64,000 bases of DNA, taken from the NCBI RefSeq assembly GCF_019131995.1, contig NZ_JAHONA010000003.1:62001-126000 (forward strand). The letters are read 5' to 3'. Below are positions 26,048 through 35,021 of this stretch, piece after piece. Below the pieces are notes generated by a model that saw only the letters and a list, made by a program, of their open reading frames with translations, searched no databases and had not been told where the DNA came from. The translations under genes were made by a program, and so were the position numbers. Source of the stretch: Collinsella aerofaciens (GTDB lineage Bacteria > Actinomycetota > Coriobacteriia > Coriobacteriales > Coriobacteriaceae). The stretch's first letter is position 1, and each line of letters begins with the position of its first letter.

Positions 26048-26130
26048 GTTGCGGTGGAATAGTTCCTGCTTGGCCCCTATTCTGCCGCAAACAGGAACTA
26101 TTCCACCGCAAGTTATAAAAGGGGCATCAG
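26048..26130. repeat. dispersed palindromic repeat, copy 2
   Basis: Arms 26048-26072 and 26088-26112 pair around the same 15-base loop as copy 1, with the same TTATAAAAGGGGCATCAG tail. The tail overlaps the stop codon of the next gene at 26127. It lies 14 bases upstream of the Gfo/Idh start. Confidence 0.88.
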
Positions 26131-27314
26131 GAGCGCGTTTTGCAAAAGGCTTTAAGCGCGGCCGTTACGGGACCAGGCTGGAAACGTCGGCGCACATCGT
26201 CGAGACGCTCGGGAATATCAATGTGCTGCGGGCAGTGACGTGCGCATTTGCCGCACTTGACGCAATTGCTCACCAGCTTGGGCTCGTTCGTCCGCACCGC
26301 GCTCGCCGTAAAGTATTGAGACAGCCCCGTAAACCAACTATGCGCATAGCTCGCGTTGTAGGCGCCAAAGCAGCCGGGAATATTGATACCCTTGGGGCAC
26401 GGCATGCAGTAGCCGCACCCCGTACAGGGCACGCGATTCGATTTCTCAAACTCTCCCAGCACGCGTGCGATGGTATCGAGCTGCTCTGTCGTCATCGAAT
26501 CCGGCAGTGCGCGATCCGCCAATGCCGCGTTCTCGTCCACCTGCGCGGTATCGGTCATGCCCGAAAGCAGCATCGTGACTTGAGGATGGTTCCACACCCA
26601 CGAAAGGCCCCAAGCAGCCGGCGTCTTCAGATACGGATCGCGTACGTCATCGAACACGGCGCGGGCCCGCGGAGGTAGCTTGCCCGCCAGGCGTCCACCC
26701 AAAAGCGGCTCCATCACAAACACCGCGAGCCCGCGCTCCGCAGCCGCCATGAGTCCTGCCGTTCCCGCTTGGTAACGCTCGCCGGCATAGTTGTACTGTA
26801 TCTGGCAAAAATCCCAATCATATGCGTCAAGCATCGTCAGGAAATCCACCGCGCTGCCGTGGTACGAAAAACCAATCTGGCGAATGCGCCCCGCCGCCTT
26901 TTGACACGCGATCCAGTCCTCAATGCCCAACGCCACCACACGTTCCCACTGGGCGGGCGAGGTAATGTTATGCATGAGGTAATAGTCGATATGGTCGGTC
27001 CGCAGGCGCCGCAGTTGCTCATCGAAGAACCGGTCGAAATCCTCCGCGCACTTGCACGAAGCATGCGGCAACTTGGTCGCCAGCAACACCCGGTCACGCA
27101 GCCCCAAGCACTCAAGCGAGGCGCCCACGCACGCCTCGTTACCGGGATAGAGATACGCGGTGTCCAGATAATTAATCCCCTGCTCCACCGCACGGGAAAT
27201 GATGGCATCGGCTGTCTTCGCATCCGGACGTCCCGGCGCACCGGGAAACCTCATGCAGCCCAGACCCAACGCCGAGATACGGTTGCCGCTTTTGGGGTCA
27301 ACGCGATATTGCAC
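26127..27314 (-). CDS. aldo/keto reductase with C-terminal 4Fe-4S domain
   Basis: A 395-residue protein. The first 270 residues form an aldo/keto reductase barrel (LGLGCMRFPG, LDTAYLYPGNEACVG, LLATKLPH, DYYLMHNI). The rest is a ferredoxin-like domain with CTGCGYCMPCPKGI and CVKCGKCARHCPQHIDI, able to hold two 4Fe-4S clusters. This architecture is common in anaerobes. The tetrad Tyr is in DTAYLYPG. The start is set at GTG 27314, behind a strong GGAGGGG, giving the usual short N-terminus; ATG at 27332 has no SD. Its stop lies within repeat copy 2. The substrate is unknown. Confidence 0.9.
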   Translation of the reverse strand: MQYRVDPKSGNRISALGLGCMRFPGAPGRPDAKTADAIISRAVEQGINYLDTAYLYPGNEACVGASLECLGLRDRVLLATKLPHASCKCAEDFDRFFDEQLRRLRTDHIDYYLMHNITSPAQWERVVALGIEDWIACQKAAGRIRQIGFSYHGSAVDFLTMLDAYDWDFCQIQYNYAGERYQAGTAGLMAAAERGLAVFVMEPLLGGRLAGKLPPRARAVFDDVRDPYLKTPAAWGLSWVWNHPQVTMLLSGMTDTAQVDENAALADRALPDSMTTEQLDTIARVLGEFEKSNRVPCTGCGYCMPCPKGINIPGCFGAYNASYAHSWFTGLSQYFTASAVRTNEPKLVSNCVKCGKCARHCPQHIDIPERLDDVRRRFQPGPVTAALKAFCKTRS

Positions 27315-27477
27315 GGCCCCTCCCTTCGCCATCAGCGCCCCGGCAAGGCGAAACACAATGGTCACGCAGCCGAAACATCGTGGAATCGCAATCGAGAACG
27401 TATCGTAACGCAGCAGAAATCGAGCTGTCACGGCACCGCTTTAACATCAGCAAAAAGCCCGATGAAAGGAGCCGGGC

Positions 27478-27672
27478 ATGACCACGCGCGAGGACGCCTA
27501 CCCCTACCCCGGCGAGCAATACATCCTCTCGGTCGACCGCTATCAGATCGAGGTCATGGACCATCTGGACGAGCCTCCCGCCACAGGCGCCGTCATCTTC
27601 TGCACCTTCCCCAAGGTACGCGATGGCGTTGGATATCCCGCACGCGTTTTCGCGGTCTGCCCCGCAGCGTAA
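27478..27672 (+). CDS. small hypothetical protein
   Basis: A possible 64-residue protein with GAAAGGAG upstream of its ATG. It contains no recognised domain; the stretch EVMDHLDEPPATGAVIFCTF could be a beta-alpha unit. A terminator at 27745-27769 follows. It may be a real small gene, or the truncated start of a larger lost gene. Confidence 0.4.
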   Translation: MTTREDAYPYPGEQYILSVDRYQIEVMDHLDEPPATGAVIFCTFPKVRDGVGYPARVFAVCPAA

Positions 27673-27744
27673 GCTCCGCGCGTCCATTCATTTAAAAATC
27701 GCCACCCTGCATGCACAAGGTGCGCTGGCAGCATACAATCCATC

Positions 27745-27769
27745 AGGCGCCCCCACGCGGGCGCCTTTT
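27745..27769 (+). terminator. terminator ahead of the ketopantoate reductase gene
   Basis: AGGCGCCC (27745-27752) pairs with GGGCGCCT (27759-27766), followed by TTTT. It ends the transcript of the small gene upstream. Confidence 0.7.
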
Positions 27770-27788
27770 ATATGGGGAGATGATTCAC

Positions 27789-28703
27789 ATGCAGATCAAC
27801 AAGGTCGCCTTTATCGGCAAGGGCGGCGTCGGGCTACTCTACGGCAGCATGATCGCCCAGGCACTCGGCAACGATGCCGTCGAATACGTCATGGATGACG
27901 CCCGTTTTGAGCGTCACGCGGGCGATGCGCTCACCGTCAATGGCAAGCCCTGTGCGCTCAAGTCCGTCCGCGCCAGCGAGGCAACGCCCGTCGATCTGGT
28001 CATTCTTGCGGTCAAGACGACTGGACTCGATGCGGCACTCAAGACTATGGAGCGCGTCGTGGGGCCCAATACGCTCATCGCCTCGCTGTGTAACGGAATT
28101 ACGAGCGAGCAGAAGATTGCCGAGCGCTTTGGCTGGGAGCATACCGTTCTTGGTATTTGCCAGGGCATGGACGCCGTGTTCCTCAACGGAGAGCTCACCT
28201 TTACCAGTGCGGGCGAAATCCGCTTTGGCGCGGCGGCCGGCACCGAGCCCGCAACCGTCACCGCCATCGACGAGCTCTACACGCGCTGCGGCATCGCCCA
28301 TACCGTCGAGAGCGACGTTGCGCACCGCATGTGGGCCAAACTCATGCTCAACGACGGCATCAACCAGACGTGCATGGCCTACGGCGGGACCTACGGAAGC
28401 GCCACGGAGCCGGGCTCCGAACAGCGTCGCTGCTTTGTTACTGCCATGCGCGAAACGCTTGCGGTCGCCAACGCCGAGGGCATTGAGCTGACCGAGGCAG
28501 ACCTGACGCAGATGGTGCACCTCATCGAGGGAATCGACCCCACCGGTATGCCCTCGATGGCGCAGGACCGCATCGCGCAACGAAAAACCGAAGTCGAGGA
28601 GTTCGCGGGCACCATTTGCCGCCTGGCCGTCAAACACGATATCCAAGTGCCGCAAAACGATTGGCTCTATCAGCGCATCCGCGATATCGAGAAAAGCTGG
28701 TAG
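27789..28703 (+). CDS. ketopantoate reductase-family protein (PanE/ApbA)
   Basis: A 304-residue protein. The NADPH-binding loop is IGKGGVGLLYG (residues 9-19, usual form GxGxxG), and DLVILAVKTTGLDAAL is the next strand and helix. The C-terminal helical domain holds the catalytic Lys in HRMWAKLMLNDGINQT and a later Glu-Asp region (TGMPSMAQD). PanE makes pantoate for coenzyme A. No other panBC gene is near, so the substrate may be another 2-oxo acid. ATG at 27789 with GGGGAG nine bases upstream is chosen over ATG 27780. Confidence 0.82.
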   Translation: MQINKVAFIGKGGVGLLYGSMIAQALGNDAVEYVMDDARFERHAGDALTVNGKPCALKSVRASEATPVDLVILAVKTTGLDAALKTMERVVGPNTLIASLCNGITSEQKIAERFGWEHTVLGICQGMDAVFLNGELTFTSAGEIRFGAAAGTEPATVTAIDELYTRCGIAHTVESDVAHRMWAKLMLNDGINQTCMAYGGTYGSATEPGSEQRRCFVTAMRETLAVANAEGIELTEADLTQMVHLIEGIDPTGMPSMAQDRIAQRKTEVEEFAGTICRLAVKHDIQVPQNDWLYQRIRDIEKSW

Positions 28704-28736
28704 CGCCCGGCTCACCACGTCAACAGGCTCAACAGC

Positions 28737-28774
28737 AAAGCCGCCACAAGGAGCACTCCCCTTACGGCGGCTTT
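28737..28774 (+). terminator. terminator of the ketopantoate reductase-like gene
   Basis: AAAGCCGCC (28737-28745) pairs with GGCGGCTTT (28766-28774), with a second inner stem AAGGAG/CTCCCCTT. The tail is TCATCTTCAT. Confidence 0.65.
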
Positions 28775-28811
28775 CATCTTCATCTATAACCAGTAGTCGA
28801 TGTCCCGACGG

Positions 28812-29018
28812 TTAGAGCTGCGACTCCGACGCCTGGTCCTCATCGTCGCGACAAAGGACTACACCCGCACTTCCCAGCAGTGCGGCCGCGACCAACGCAC
28901 TGACCACGATAGAGGCAGCCCCACAAGACCCCTGCATGCCCGCAACGAGCGCGGCCGTAGGACCAAGGCAGCCAAGCACCAATGCGACGGCGGCAATGGC
29001 AATATCTCGAGCGTTCAC
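28812..29018 (-). CDS. small membrane protein
   Basis: A possible 68-residue protein with two hydrophobic segments: residues 6-26 (IAIAAVALVLGCLGPTAALVA) and 34-56. The tail is acidic (DDEDQASESQ). It starts at GTG, with GGAGG about 11 bases upstream, which is longer than ideal. It has no recognised domain. The two-helix pattern and codon use are consistent with a real gene, but the case is not strong. Confidence 0.5.
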   Translation of the reverse strand: MNARDIAIAAVALVLGCLGPTAALVAGMQGSCGAASIVVSALVAAALLGSAGVVLCRDDEDQASESQL

Positions 29019-29204
29019 AAGACCACTTCCTCCACGAGAAAGACCTTATTTCTCATGAACTAGTGTGCCCCGCGCCCATATGCGCGACGTACCGTCACGG
29101 TAAGGGCTCTGTTAGCTCAAACGCATACATAGAACGGGCGTCCTTACGTTGCCCTAAAGCTCGGTAAAGACGCCCATCCGCCAAATATCCGTGATGCAGA
29201 AAAA

Positions 29205-29981
29205 TTACCAACCGGTGTAGTAGTCGGTGGTTCCGGCTGCGCAGCCGGAGTCATAGACCTTGCACTCGCCCCTGGAACCGGTAAACGTGGAGCCCTGAGC
29301 TTTATCACCCGCGGCCACGACGTAGTAGCCATCGGAATCGCGCCAAAAGCCCTCGGAATCCTGCGTCCATTCGCCCGTGCGGTGGTGATACAACACGTTG
29401 CTGCTGTAATAAGTCTCGCGGCGGCCGTTATAGTTATTGACGCCGCTCGAGCGCGTCAGGCCCGAGCCGTTCGCGTAATACGCAGCGGACGTGTAAGACG
29501 AGCCGGAGCCGGCGTTGTAATACGAAGCCTGAACGGCCTCAGCGGCCTCGGCTTCGGCTGCGGCAGCCTCGAGCGCCTCGCGCTTGGCATCCTCAAGCGT
29601 GGAGCGAAGCTCGTCGAGCTCGGTCGACTTGGCGTCGACCTCCCCCATCGTCAACAGGCTACCCGCACCGTCGATGCAGCCCTGCAACACAGCGCGCTCG
29701 TCATCGGTAGCATAGTCGCCATACATATTCATAATGATCTGAGCGCGCATCTCCAGGGAATCGCGCTTTGCCCCCATCGAGGCGTTCCACTCTTGCATAG
29801 AGCCATAACCGTCGCCGCGGTAGTCGACGGGCTGCATCAGCGTCGCCTCGGACGGCGTGGATCCGACCGTGTCGGACAGTGTTGCCGCGTGGGCATCGGT
29901 TGCGCCGGCGCCCGCCAAAAGTGCCACGGTCAGAGCGGCGGAAAGGGCGGCGGCTTTCGGTTTTCGTGAATCGATCCTCAT
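29205..29981 (-). CDS. secreted protein with coiled coil and C-terminal domain
   Basis: A 258-residue exported protein. The signal peptide (AALSAALTVALLAGAGATDAH) ends near residue 32. Residues 70-145 are helical and Ala/Glu-rich, probably a coiled coil with EAAAAEAEAAEA. A Ser/Tyr/Gly-rich linker follows. The last 75 residues form a compact domain starting near YNGRRETYYSS, with paired cysteines in ECKVYDSGC. From memory similar tails end many Coriobacteriia secreted proteins, but I cannot name the domain. It could be a cell-wall enzyme or cell-surface factor. It is monocistronic, and no active site was recognised. Confidence 0.75.
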   Translation of the reverse strand: MRIDSRKPKAAALSAALTVALLAGAGATDAHAATLSDTVGSTPSEATLMQPVDYRGDGYGSMQEWNASMGAKRDSLEMRAQIIMNMYGDYATDDERAVLQGCIDGAGSLLTMGEVDAKSTELDELRSTLEDAKREALEAAAAEAEAAEAVQASYYNAGSGSSYTSAAYYANGSGLTRSSGVNNYNGRRETYYSSNVLYHHRTGEWTQDSEGFWRDSDGYYVVAAGDKAQGSTFTGSRGECKVYDSGCAAGTTDYYTGW

Positions 29982-30293
29982 GTAGCTGGAAACCTCCGTA
30001 GTGCGTTTTTTGCTGCGTTTGAGCTGCGTGTGATTCGATCGCGCTGCATAGTACCCCGAGCAAATCGCGACCTGCGGTTTTTCTCAAAAGGTGCACGTCA
30101 ATTGCGTAAAACTCACATCCTCTCAACAGGAGTTTTCCACATCTCGATTGCATAAAGCATGCCAAAAACCCTGTAATAGCGCCCTTCCTATGCAAAAAGG
30201 CGTCTGCGCAACCATTGCTTGCGCAGACGCCTTGAGCAGGCATTTTATACAGTTATACCTATCGAGTCGCAAGGGGTCCTTGCACAAGTCGCC
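29982..30293. other. 312-bp intergenic region between secreted-protein gene and metY
   Basis: It contains the metY terminator at 30197-30233 and the upstream region of the secreted-protein gene on the same strand. A TTGACG lies near 30090, on the minus strand, but no -10 at the right spacing was seen. Nothing else was recognised. Confidence 0.5.
30197..30233 (-). terminator. terminator of metY
   Basis: AAGGCGTCTGCGCAA (30197-30211) pairs perfectly with 30219-30233 around seven bases, followed on the minus strand by TTTTTGCAT. Confidence 0.85.
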
Positions 30294-31604
30294 CTACTCG
30301 TCCAGTGCGGCAAAGGCCTGCTTCAGGTCCCAAATGATGTCCTCGGCGTTCTCGGTACCGATGGAAAGACGGATCGTGGAGGGCGTGATGTTCTGCTCGG
30401 CGAGCTCATCTGCAGAGAGCTGGGAGTGCGTGGTGGTAGCCGGGTGCACGACGAGCGACTTGACGTCGGCCACGTTGGCAAGCAGCGAGAAGACCTGCAG
30501 GTGGTCGATGAACTTCCAAGCAGCTTCCTGGCCACCCTTGATCTCGAAGGTGAAGATCGAGGCACCGCCGTTGGGGAAATACTGCTTGTAGAGCTCATGG
30601 TCGGGGTGCTCGGGCAAGCTCGGGTGGTTCACCTTGGCAACGTGGCTGTCGCCGGCAAGGAACTCAACGACCTTCTTGGTGTTCTCGACATGACGGTCAA
30701 CGCGCAGCGACAGAGTCTCGGTGCCCTGGAGCAGGACCCAGGCGTTGAACGGGCTGATGCAGGCGCCCTCGTCACGCAGCAAGATAGCGCGGACATAGGT
30801 CGCGAAGGCGGCGGGACCGGCAGCCTCGGCAAACGAAACACCGTGGTAGGAGGGGTTGGGCTCAGCGATCTGGGCGTACTTTCCGCTCGCCTTCCAGTCA
30901 AAGTTACCGCCGTCGACGATCACACCGCCCAGCGAAGTGCCGTGACCGCCGATGAACTTGGTTGCGGAGTGGACGACGATGTTGGCACCATGCTCCAGCG
31001 GACGGAACAGATACGGGGTGCCGAAGGTGTTGTCGACGACAACCGGCAGACCGTGCTTCTTGGCGATCTCAGAGATGGCGTCGATGTTGGGGATGTCGGA
31101 GTTGGGGTTGCCGAGCGTCTCGAGATAGATGACCGTGGTGTTGTCCTTGATGGCGCCCTCGACCTCGTCCAGGTTGTGGGCATCGACGAAGGTGGTCTCG
31201 ACGCCAAACTGGGAGAGTGTATGCTCCAGCAAGTTGTAGGAGCCACCGTAGATGGTCTTCTGAGCCACCACGTGGTCACCGGCCTGGGCAAGAGCCTGCA
31301 GGGTATAGGTGATGGCAGCAGCACCGGAGGCGACGGCGAGGCCAGCAACGCCACCCTCGAGTGCGGCGATACGGTCCTCGAAGACGCCCTGGGTGGAGTT
31401 GGTCAGACGGCCGTAGATGTTACCGGCGTCGGCAAGACCAAAGCGGTCGGCGGCGTGCTGGGAGTTGCGGAACACATAGCTCGTGGTCTGGTAGATAGGC
31501 ACGGCACGGGAGTCGGATGCAGGATCGGCGCTCTCCTGGCCAACGTGCAACTGCAGGGTATCGAAACCAAAGGTGTGCTCGGGATTGTTGATGAACTGGC
31601 TCAT
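30294..31604 (-). CDS. metY: O-acetylhomoserine sulfhydrylase (aminocarboxypropyltransferase)
   Basis: A 436-residue Cys/Met-metabolism PLP enzyme. The PLP lysine is Lys216 in [12 protein letters not shown]. Other marks are the N-terminal [40 protein letters not shown] and [12 protein letters not shown]. Length and the absence of the shorter cystathionine-synthase pattern favour MetY, which makes homocysteine from O-acetylhomoserine and sulfide. Its promoter, 177-base leader, possible leader peptide and LysR site lie at 31605-31857. A terminator follows. A cystathionine gamma-synthase role is less likely. Confidence 0.93.
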   Translation of the reverse strand: MSQFINNPEHTFGFDTLQLHVGQESADPASDSRAVPIYQTTSYVFRNSQHAADRFGLADAGNIYGRLTNSTQGVFEDRIAALEGGVAGLAVASGAAAITYTLQALAQAGDHVVAQKTIYGGSYNLLEHTLSQFGVETTFVDAHNLDEVEGAIKDNTTVIYLETLGNPNSDIPNIDAISEIAKKHGLPVVVDNTFGTPYLFRPLEHGANIVVHSATKFIGGHGTSLGGVIVDGGNFDWKASGKYAQIAEPNPSYHGVSFAEAAGPAAFATYVRAILLRDEGACISPFNAWVLLQGTETLSLRVDRHVENTKKVVEFLAGDSHVAKVNHPSLPEHPDHELYKQYFPNGGASIFTFEIKGGQEAAWKFIDHLQVFSLLANVADVKSLVVHPATTTHSQLSADELAEQNITPSTIRLSIGTENAEDIIWDLKQAFAALDE

Positions 31605-31665
31605 GATGATCTCCTTGATCGAACGAAAGTAAATAAAAAGAGAGAAGTAAGTCGCTGTCTCCTGA

Positions 31666-31719
31666 TCACGCCAACGGGCGCAAACAGGAGCCCGGCATTC
31701 GTCTTGGTAAGCAATTCAT
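31666..31719 (-). CDS. putative 17-residue cysteine leader peptide of metY
   Basis: A short open frame (MNCLPRRMPGSCLRPLA) lies in the metY leader behind a strong AAAGGAGG. It holds two cysteines in 17 residues. Around its SD a GAGGCCCGCAT stretch can pair imperfectly with ATGCCGGGCTC, which is codons 8-11, so translation and RNA folding are linked. Cysteine-containing leader peptides are known to control sulfur genes in some actinobacteria. Whether this one is translated is unproven. Confidence 0.5.
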   Translation of the reverse strand: MNCLPRRMPGSCLRPLA

Positions 31720-31787
31720 ATGCGGGCCTCCTTTCGCATCCCGGTTCCGTGGTTGGCTTAATTACCTACCGCCTTTGTGTGTTTTGA

Positions 31788-31816
31788 ATAGTACGAGCAT
31801 TGTTCCCCTCGGTCAA
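31788..31816 (-). promoter_or_regulatory. metY promoter
   Basis: On the minus strand TTGACC (31816-31811) and TACTAT (31793-31788) are spaced by 17 bases. The predicted start is near 31781. Confidence 0.7.
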
Positions 31817-31836
31817 TCACTTAAAAGCGCTAACCT

Positions 31837-31857
31837 GTTATCTGTTATATAGATAAC
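31837..31857. promoter_or_regulatory. LysR-type operator between metY and lysR
   Basis: GTTATCT (31837-31843) and AGATAAC (31851-31857) form a perfect palindrome around seven bases. Its centre is about 66 bases upstream of the predicted metY start, the classical activation position of LysR regulators, and 30 bases before the lysR start. Confidence 0.7.
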
Positions 31858-31877
31858 AATCGAAAGGACGAGCGCCG

Positions 31878-32780
31878 ATGACCCTCCAGCAGCTTCGTTT
31901 TCTGATCGCCGTGGCAGAGTCCGGCTCAATCAACGCCGCAGCTCAGCGCCTCTATACTGCTCAGTCCAACATCTCAAACGCCGTCAAAAGCCTGGAACAG
32001 GAACTTCATATCGAAATTTTTACGCGCTCTAGCCGCGGTGTTGCACTCACCAACGACGGCACCGAGCTTTTGGGCTATGCGCGCCAGGTCGTAGAGCAGG
32101 CCGACATGCTCGAGGCACGCTACGAGGACGGCGGCACCCCGCAAGCCCGCCTCGCCATTTCCGCCCAGCACTACGCCTTTTCGGTCGAGGCCTTTGTCAA
32201 CGTGGTCGAGCGCTGCCGCGACAGCAAGTTCGAGTTCATCATGCGCGAGACCACCACATCGCAGATTATCGATGACGTCCGCGCGTTTCGCAGCGATATC
32301 GGCATCCTCTATCTGGACGACTTTAACGCCCGCGTTCTGCAGAAGGCCTTCGCCGATGCCCGTGCAAGCTTCCATCCCCTATTCGACGCGACGGTCCACG
32401 TCTTCGTTAGCGAGCGCCACCCGCTCGCACGCCGCCCTCAGCTGTCCCTTGCCGACCTCACGCCCTATACGCGCTACAGCTTTGAGCAGGGAACCTCAAA
32501 CTCCTTCTATTACGCCGAGGAACCTTTTAGCTATATCCCTTGCGACCGCAACATACGAATCTCGGACCGCGGAACACTTACCAACTTACTTATCACGTCG
32601 AACGGTTACACCCTGTCGACCGGCGTCCTCTCCAATGAAATGCAATGGGGTATGGCATCGATCCCGTTAGCAGACGCCCCAACGATGCACGTAGGCTATA
32701 TCATGCACGACGAGCGCAAGCCCTCTCCCCTCTTGCAGCAATACCTCGATGAGCTCAACCGCATCATCCATGCCAACTAA
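31878..32780 (+). CDS. LysR-family transcriptional regulator
   Basis: A 300-residue LysR regulator. Residues 1-60 form the winged helix-turn-helix (LQQLRFLIAVAESGSINAAAQRLYTAQSNIS...), and the rest is the co-inducer-binding domain, from about residue 90. GAAAGGA precedes the ATG. It is divergent from metY and the shared region holds a LysR-type palindrome. It therefore probably activates metY in response to a sulfur metabolite such as O-acetylserine or O-acetylhomoserine, as CysB and CysR-like relatives do. The ligand is not known. Confidence 0.9.
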   Translation: MTLQQLRFLIAVAESGSINAAAQRLYTAQSNISNAVKSLEQELHIEIFTRSSRGVALTNDGTELLGYARQVVEQADMLEARYEDGGTPQARLAISAQHYAFSVEAFVNVVERCRDSKFEFIMRETTTSQIIDDVRAFRSDIGILYLDDFNARVLQKAFADARASFHPLFDATVHVFVSERHPLARRPQLSLADLTPYTRYSFEQGTSNSFYYAEEPFSYIPCDRNIRISDRGTLTNLLITSNGYTLSTGVLSNEMQWGMASIPLADAPTMHVGYIMHDERKPSPLLQQYLDELNRIIHAN

Positions 32781-32879
32781 CTGTCGGAAGACGGGGTAGA
32801 AATCGCAGATTGCTAGCCCCCGGCGGGCATGGCGCTACAATGGTCACTCGCACGAAACATACCCAACGAAAGGAACCAT

Positions 32880-33365
32880 GTGAAGGTCATCATCTATACC
32901 GACGGCTCGGCCCGATCAAATCCGGGACGCGGCGGCTACGGCGCCGTGCTCAAATACACCAACCCCGCCGGCAAGACCTTCACCTCCGAGCTTTCGCGCG
33001 GCTACGCCAAGACCACCAACAACCGCATGGAGCTCATGGCGGTCATCGTAGCGCTCGAAGCGCTCAACCGCCCCTGCGACGTCGAGGTCCATTCCGATTC
33101 GCAGTACGTCGTCAACGCCTTCAACAAGCACTGGATTGACGGATGGAAAAAACGCGGCTGGAAGACCGCCAACAAGCAGCCCGTCAAGAACCGCGACCTG
33201 TGGGAGCGCCTGCTCACCGCAAAGAGCAAGCACAAAGTGGAGTTCATCTGGGTTAAGGGCCACGCCGGCCATGAGCTCAACGAGCGCTGCGACGAGCTCG
33301 CCACCACGGCGGCCGACGGCAGCAACCTCGATATCGACACCGGCTTTAACGAGAGCGACCTGTAA
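32880..33365 (+). CDS. rnhA: ribonuclease HI
   Basis: A 161-residue RNase HI of normal length. The catalytic carboxylates are visible in [12 protein letters not shown] (Asp), NNRMELMA (Glu), [10 protein letters not shown] (Asp), and near the C-terminus in [11 protein letters not shown]. The positively charged WKKRGWKT loop is the basic protrusion of the E. coli type. It removes RNA from RNA-DNA hybrids. The start at GTG 32880 has AAAGGA upstream; the longer reading from 32829 lacks one. Confidence 0.94.
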   Translation: MKVIIYTDGSARSNPGRGGYGAVLKYTNPAGKTFTSELSRGYAKTTNNRMELMAVIVALEALNRPCDVEVHSDSQYVVNAFNKHWIDGWKKRGWKTANKQPVKNRDLWERLLTAKSKHKVEFIWVKGHAGHELNERCDELATTAADGSNLDIDTGFNESDL

Positions 33366-33440
33366 CGGCGTTTTCGCACGCTATTTCCTGCCCCCTCGCG
33401 CTACACTCATCCTGTAAACCGAACGGCACGAGGGGGATAC

Positions 33441-34547
33441 ATGCTGCGTATAGCGACCATCGGCACATCCATGATTACCGACGACTTTATCCAGGTCGTC
33501 AACGCCAACGACCAAGCCGCGTTCGTGGGCACGCTCTCGCGCGATGCAGATCGCGGCGCCGCCTTCACCGCTAAGCACGGCGGCAAGCGTAACTTCACCG
33601 CACTTGACGAGCTTGCGTCCGCTGCCGACGTCGACGCCGTCTACATCGGCAGCCCCAATGCGCTCCACTACGAGCAGGCGCTCGCCTGTATCACCGGCGG
33701 CAAGCACGTTATCGTCGAAAAGCCTTTTTGTGCCACCGAGGCACAGGCGTTCGAGGTCTTTCGCGCAGCCGAGGCGGCGGGCGTCGTAGCCCTCGAGGCC
33801 ATGCGCCCCCTCCACGATCCCGCCTTCCACGCCATCGAGGACGCCCTGGGCGAGATCGCCCCCATCCGCCGCGCCTCATTGCGCTTTGGCAAGTATTCCT
33901 CGCGCTACAACGAGATTCTCGCGGGACGCGCCACCAATATCTTCGACTGCAATATGGCATCGGGTTCCCTCATGGACATTGGCGTCTACGCCGTCGAGCC
34001 CATGGTCGAGATTTTCGGCATGCCCTCCGGCCTTACGAGCATGACTACTCTGCTCGACCCCACCACGCGACAGCTCACGCACGGCCCCATCGACGGCTGC
34101 GGTTCCATACTCGCCAGCTATGGCGGAGGCCGCATCTCCGTCGAGCTCGCGCACTCCAAAATTACGAATGACCTGCTGCCCTCGCAGATCGAAGGCGAGC
34201 GTGGCACTATCCAGATCGACCATCTGTCCACGCCCCGCAACGTCCGCATCGACTATCGCGGCGATGTCGTACGCGGCTCGGCGACCGAGGCGCCGCGCGA
34301 ACAGAGCGACAACGGCCGCATGCTCGACCTGCCCAAATCGAGCAACACCATGGAATACGAACTCGCAGACTTTATCACCGCCATCGGCGGCATCGATAAC
34401 GTCAAGGAAGAGATTTGGGAGACCCCGGCGGGACGTCACGAGCTTGGCCACTACCGCGATGTCACGCTCGTCTCACTGCGCATCATGGATGCCGTGCGCC
34501 AGCAGGCCGGCATAACCTTCCCGGCCGACGCAGGCAAGCAGGCATAG
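33441..34547 (+). CDS. Gfo/Idh/MocA-family oxidoreductase
   Basis: A 368-residue oxidoreductase. The N-terminal RIATIGTSMI is a Rossmann strand with a relaxed glycine loop. IVEKPFCATEAQAFEV carries the EKP lysine, MASGSLMDIGVYAVEPM is the substrate loop, and the C-terminal domain is beta-rich. It lies two bases ahead of the acylphosphatase-like gene, so the pair is an operon. GAGGGGG stands before the start. It is only distantly similar to the Gfo/Idh gene at 25014. The substrate is unknown. Confidence 0.85.
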   Translation: MLRIATIGTSMITDDFIQVVNANDQAAFVGTLSRDADRGAAFTAKHGGKRNFTALDELASAADVDAVYIGSPNALHYEQALACITGGKHVIVEKPFCATEAQAFEVFRAAEAAGVVALEAMRPLHDPAFHAIEDALGEIAPIRRASLRFGKYSSRYNEILAGRATNIFDCNMASGSLMDIGVYAVEPMVEIFGMPSGLTSMTTLLDPTTRQLTHGPIDGCGSILASYGGGRISVELAHSKITNDLLPSQIEGERGTIQIDHLSTPRNVRIDYRGDVVRGSATEAPREQSDNGRMLDLPKSSNTMEYELADFITAIGGIDNVKEEIWETPAGRHELGHYRDVTLVSLRIMDAVRQQAGITFPADAGKQA

Positions 34548-34549
34548 CG

Positions 34550-34960
34550 ATGGGCTTCTTCGATACGTTCTTCTCCAGCGTCGCCGGCGGCGGCCGCGAA
34601 CCCCAAAAGCCTTCTGGCGTCGAGCTCGAGCTGCGCCGTAGGCTCACCGTGCTCGCAAGTGACGAGGCCACTCAAGACGCCCCGCAGCGCTATTTCCTGC
34701 GGTGGGAGGGGCAGGTCCAGGGCGTCGGTTTCCGCTTTACCAACACCAACCTCGCGCAGGCACGCGCGCTCACCGGCTGGGTGCGTAACATGGAAGACGG
34801 CTCAGTCGAGATGGAGATACAGGGAGCTCCGGCAAATATCCTATCTCATCTCGAGGCGCTTCATACCTCCTACGAGCGCATGGGGACGCGTTTTCGCCTC
34901 GTAGACGCCCAGACCCGAGCCCTACTTGTCAATGAGCACGGTTTCAGTCCTCGTTATTAG
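34550..34960 (+). CDS. acylphosphatase with N-terminal extension
   Basis: A 136-residue protein. The C-terminal 90 residues are an acylphosphatase: WEGQVQGVGFRFT with the phosphate-binding Arg, and GWVRNMEDGSVEMEIQG with the catalytic Asn. These small enzymes hydrolyse acyl phosphates such as acetyl or carbamoyl phosphate. The first 45 residues are extra and are usually absent in the family. The start follows the oxidoreductase stop by two bases, so translation is coupled. No other start has a better context. Confidence 0.85.
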   Translation: MGFFDTFFSSVAGGGREPQKPSGVELELRRRLTVLASDEATQDAPQRYFLRWEGQVQGVGFRFTNTNLAQARALTGWVRNMEDGSVEMEIQGAPANILSHLEALHTSYERMGTRFRLVDAQTRALLVNEHGFSPRY

Positions 34961-35021
34961 TATTGTGTGCTAAATACGGTATCATTTACCTACGACCGTT
35001 GATAGAAAAGAGGCGAGGCGC

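Noticed and set aside
26034..26111. N-terminal extension of the Gfo/Idh protein into the palindromic repeat
   Set aside because: The added residues are encoded by the repeat itself, and the GTG at 26033 has an SD and gives the normal family start.
24861..26130. CRISPR array
   Set aside because: Only two repeat copies exist, 1.2 kb apart and each a palindrome with a fixed loop. No spacer-repeat ladder and no cas genes were seen in the window.
34961..35021. PerR box before the PerR-like gene
   Set aside because: The A/T-rich stretch TTATTAGTATTGTGTGC is only loosely symmetric and does not match the usual 15-base PerR site well.
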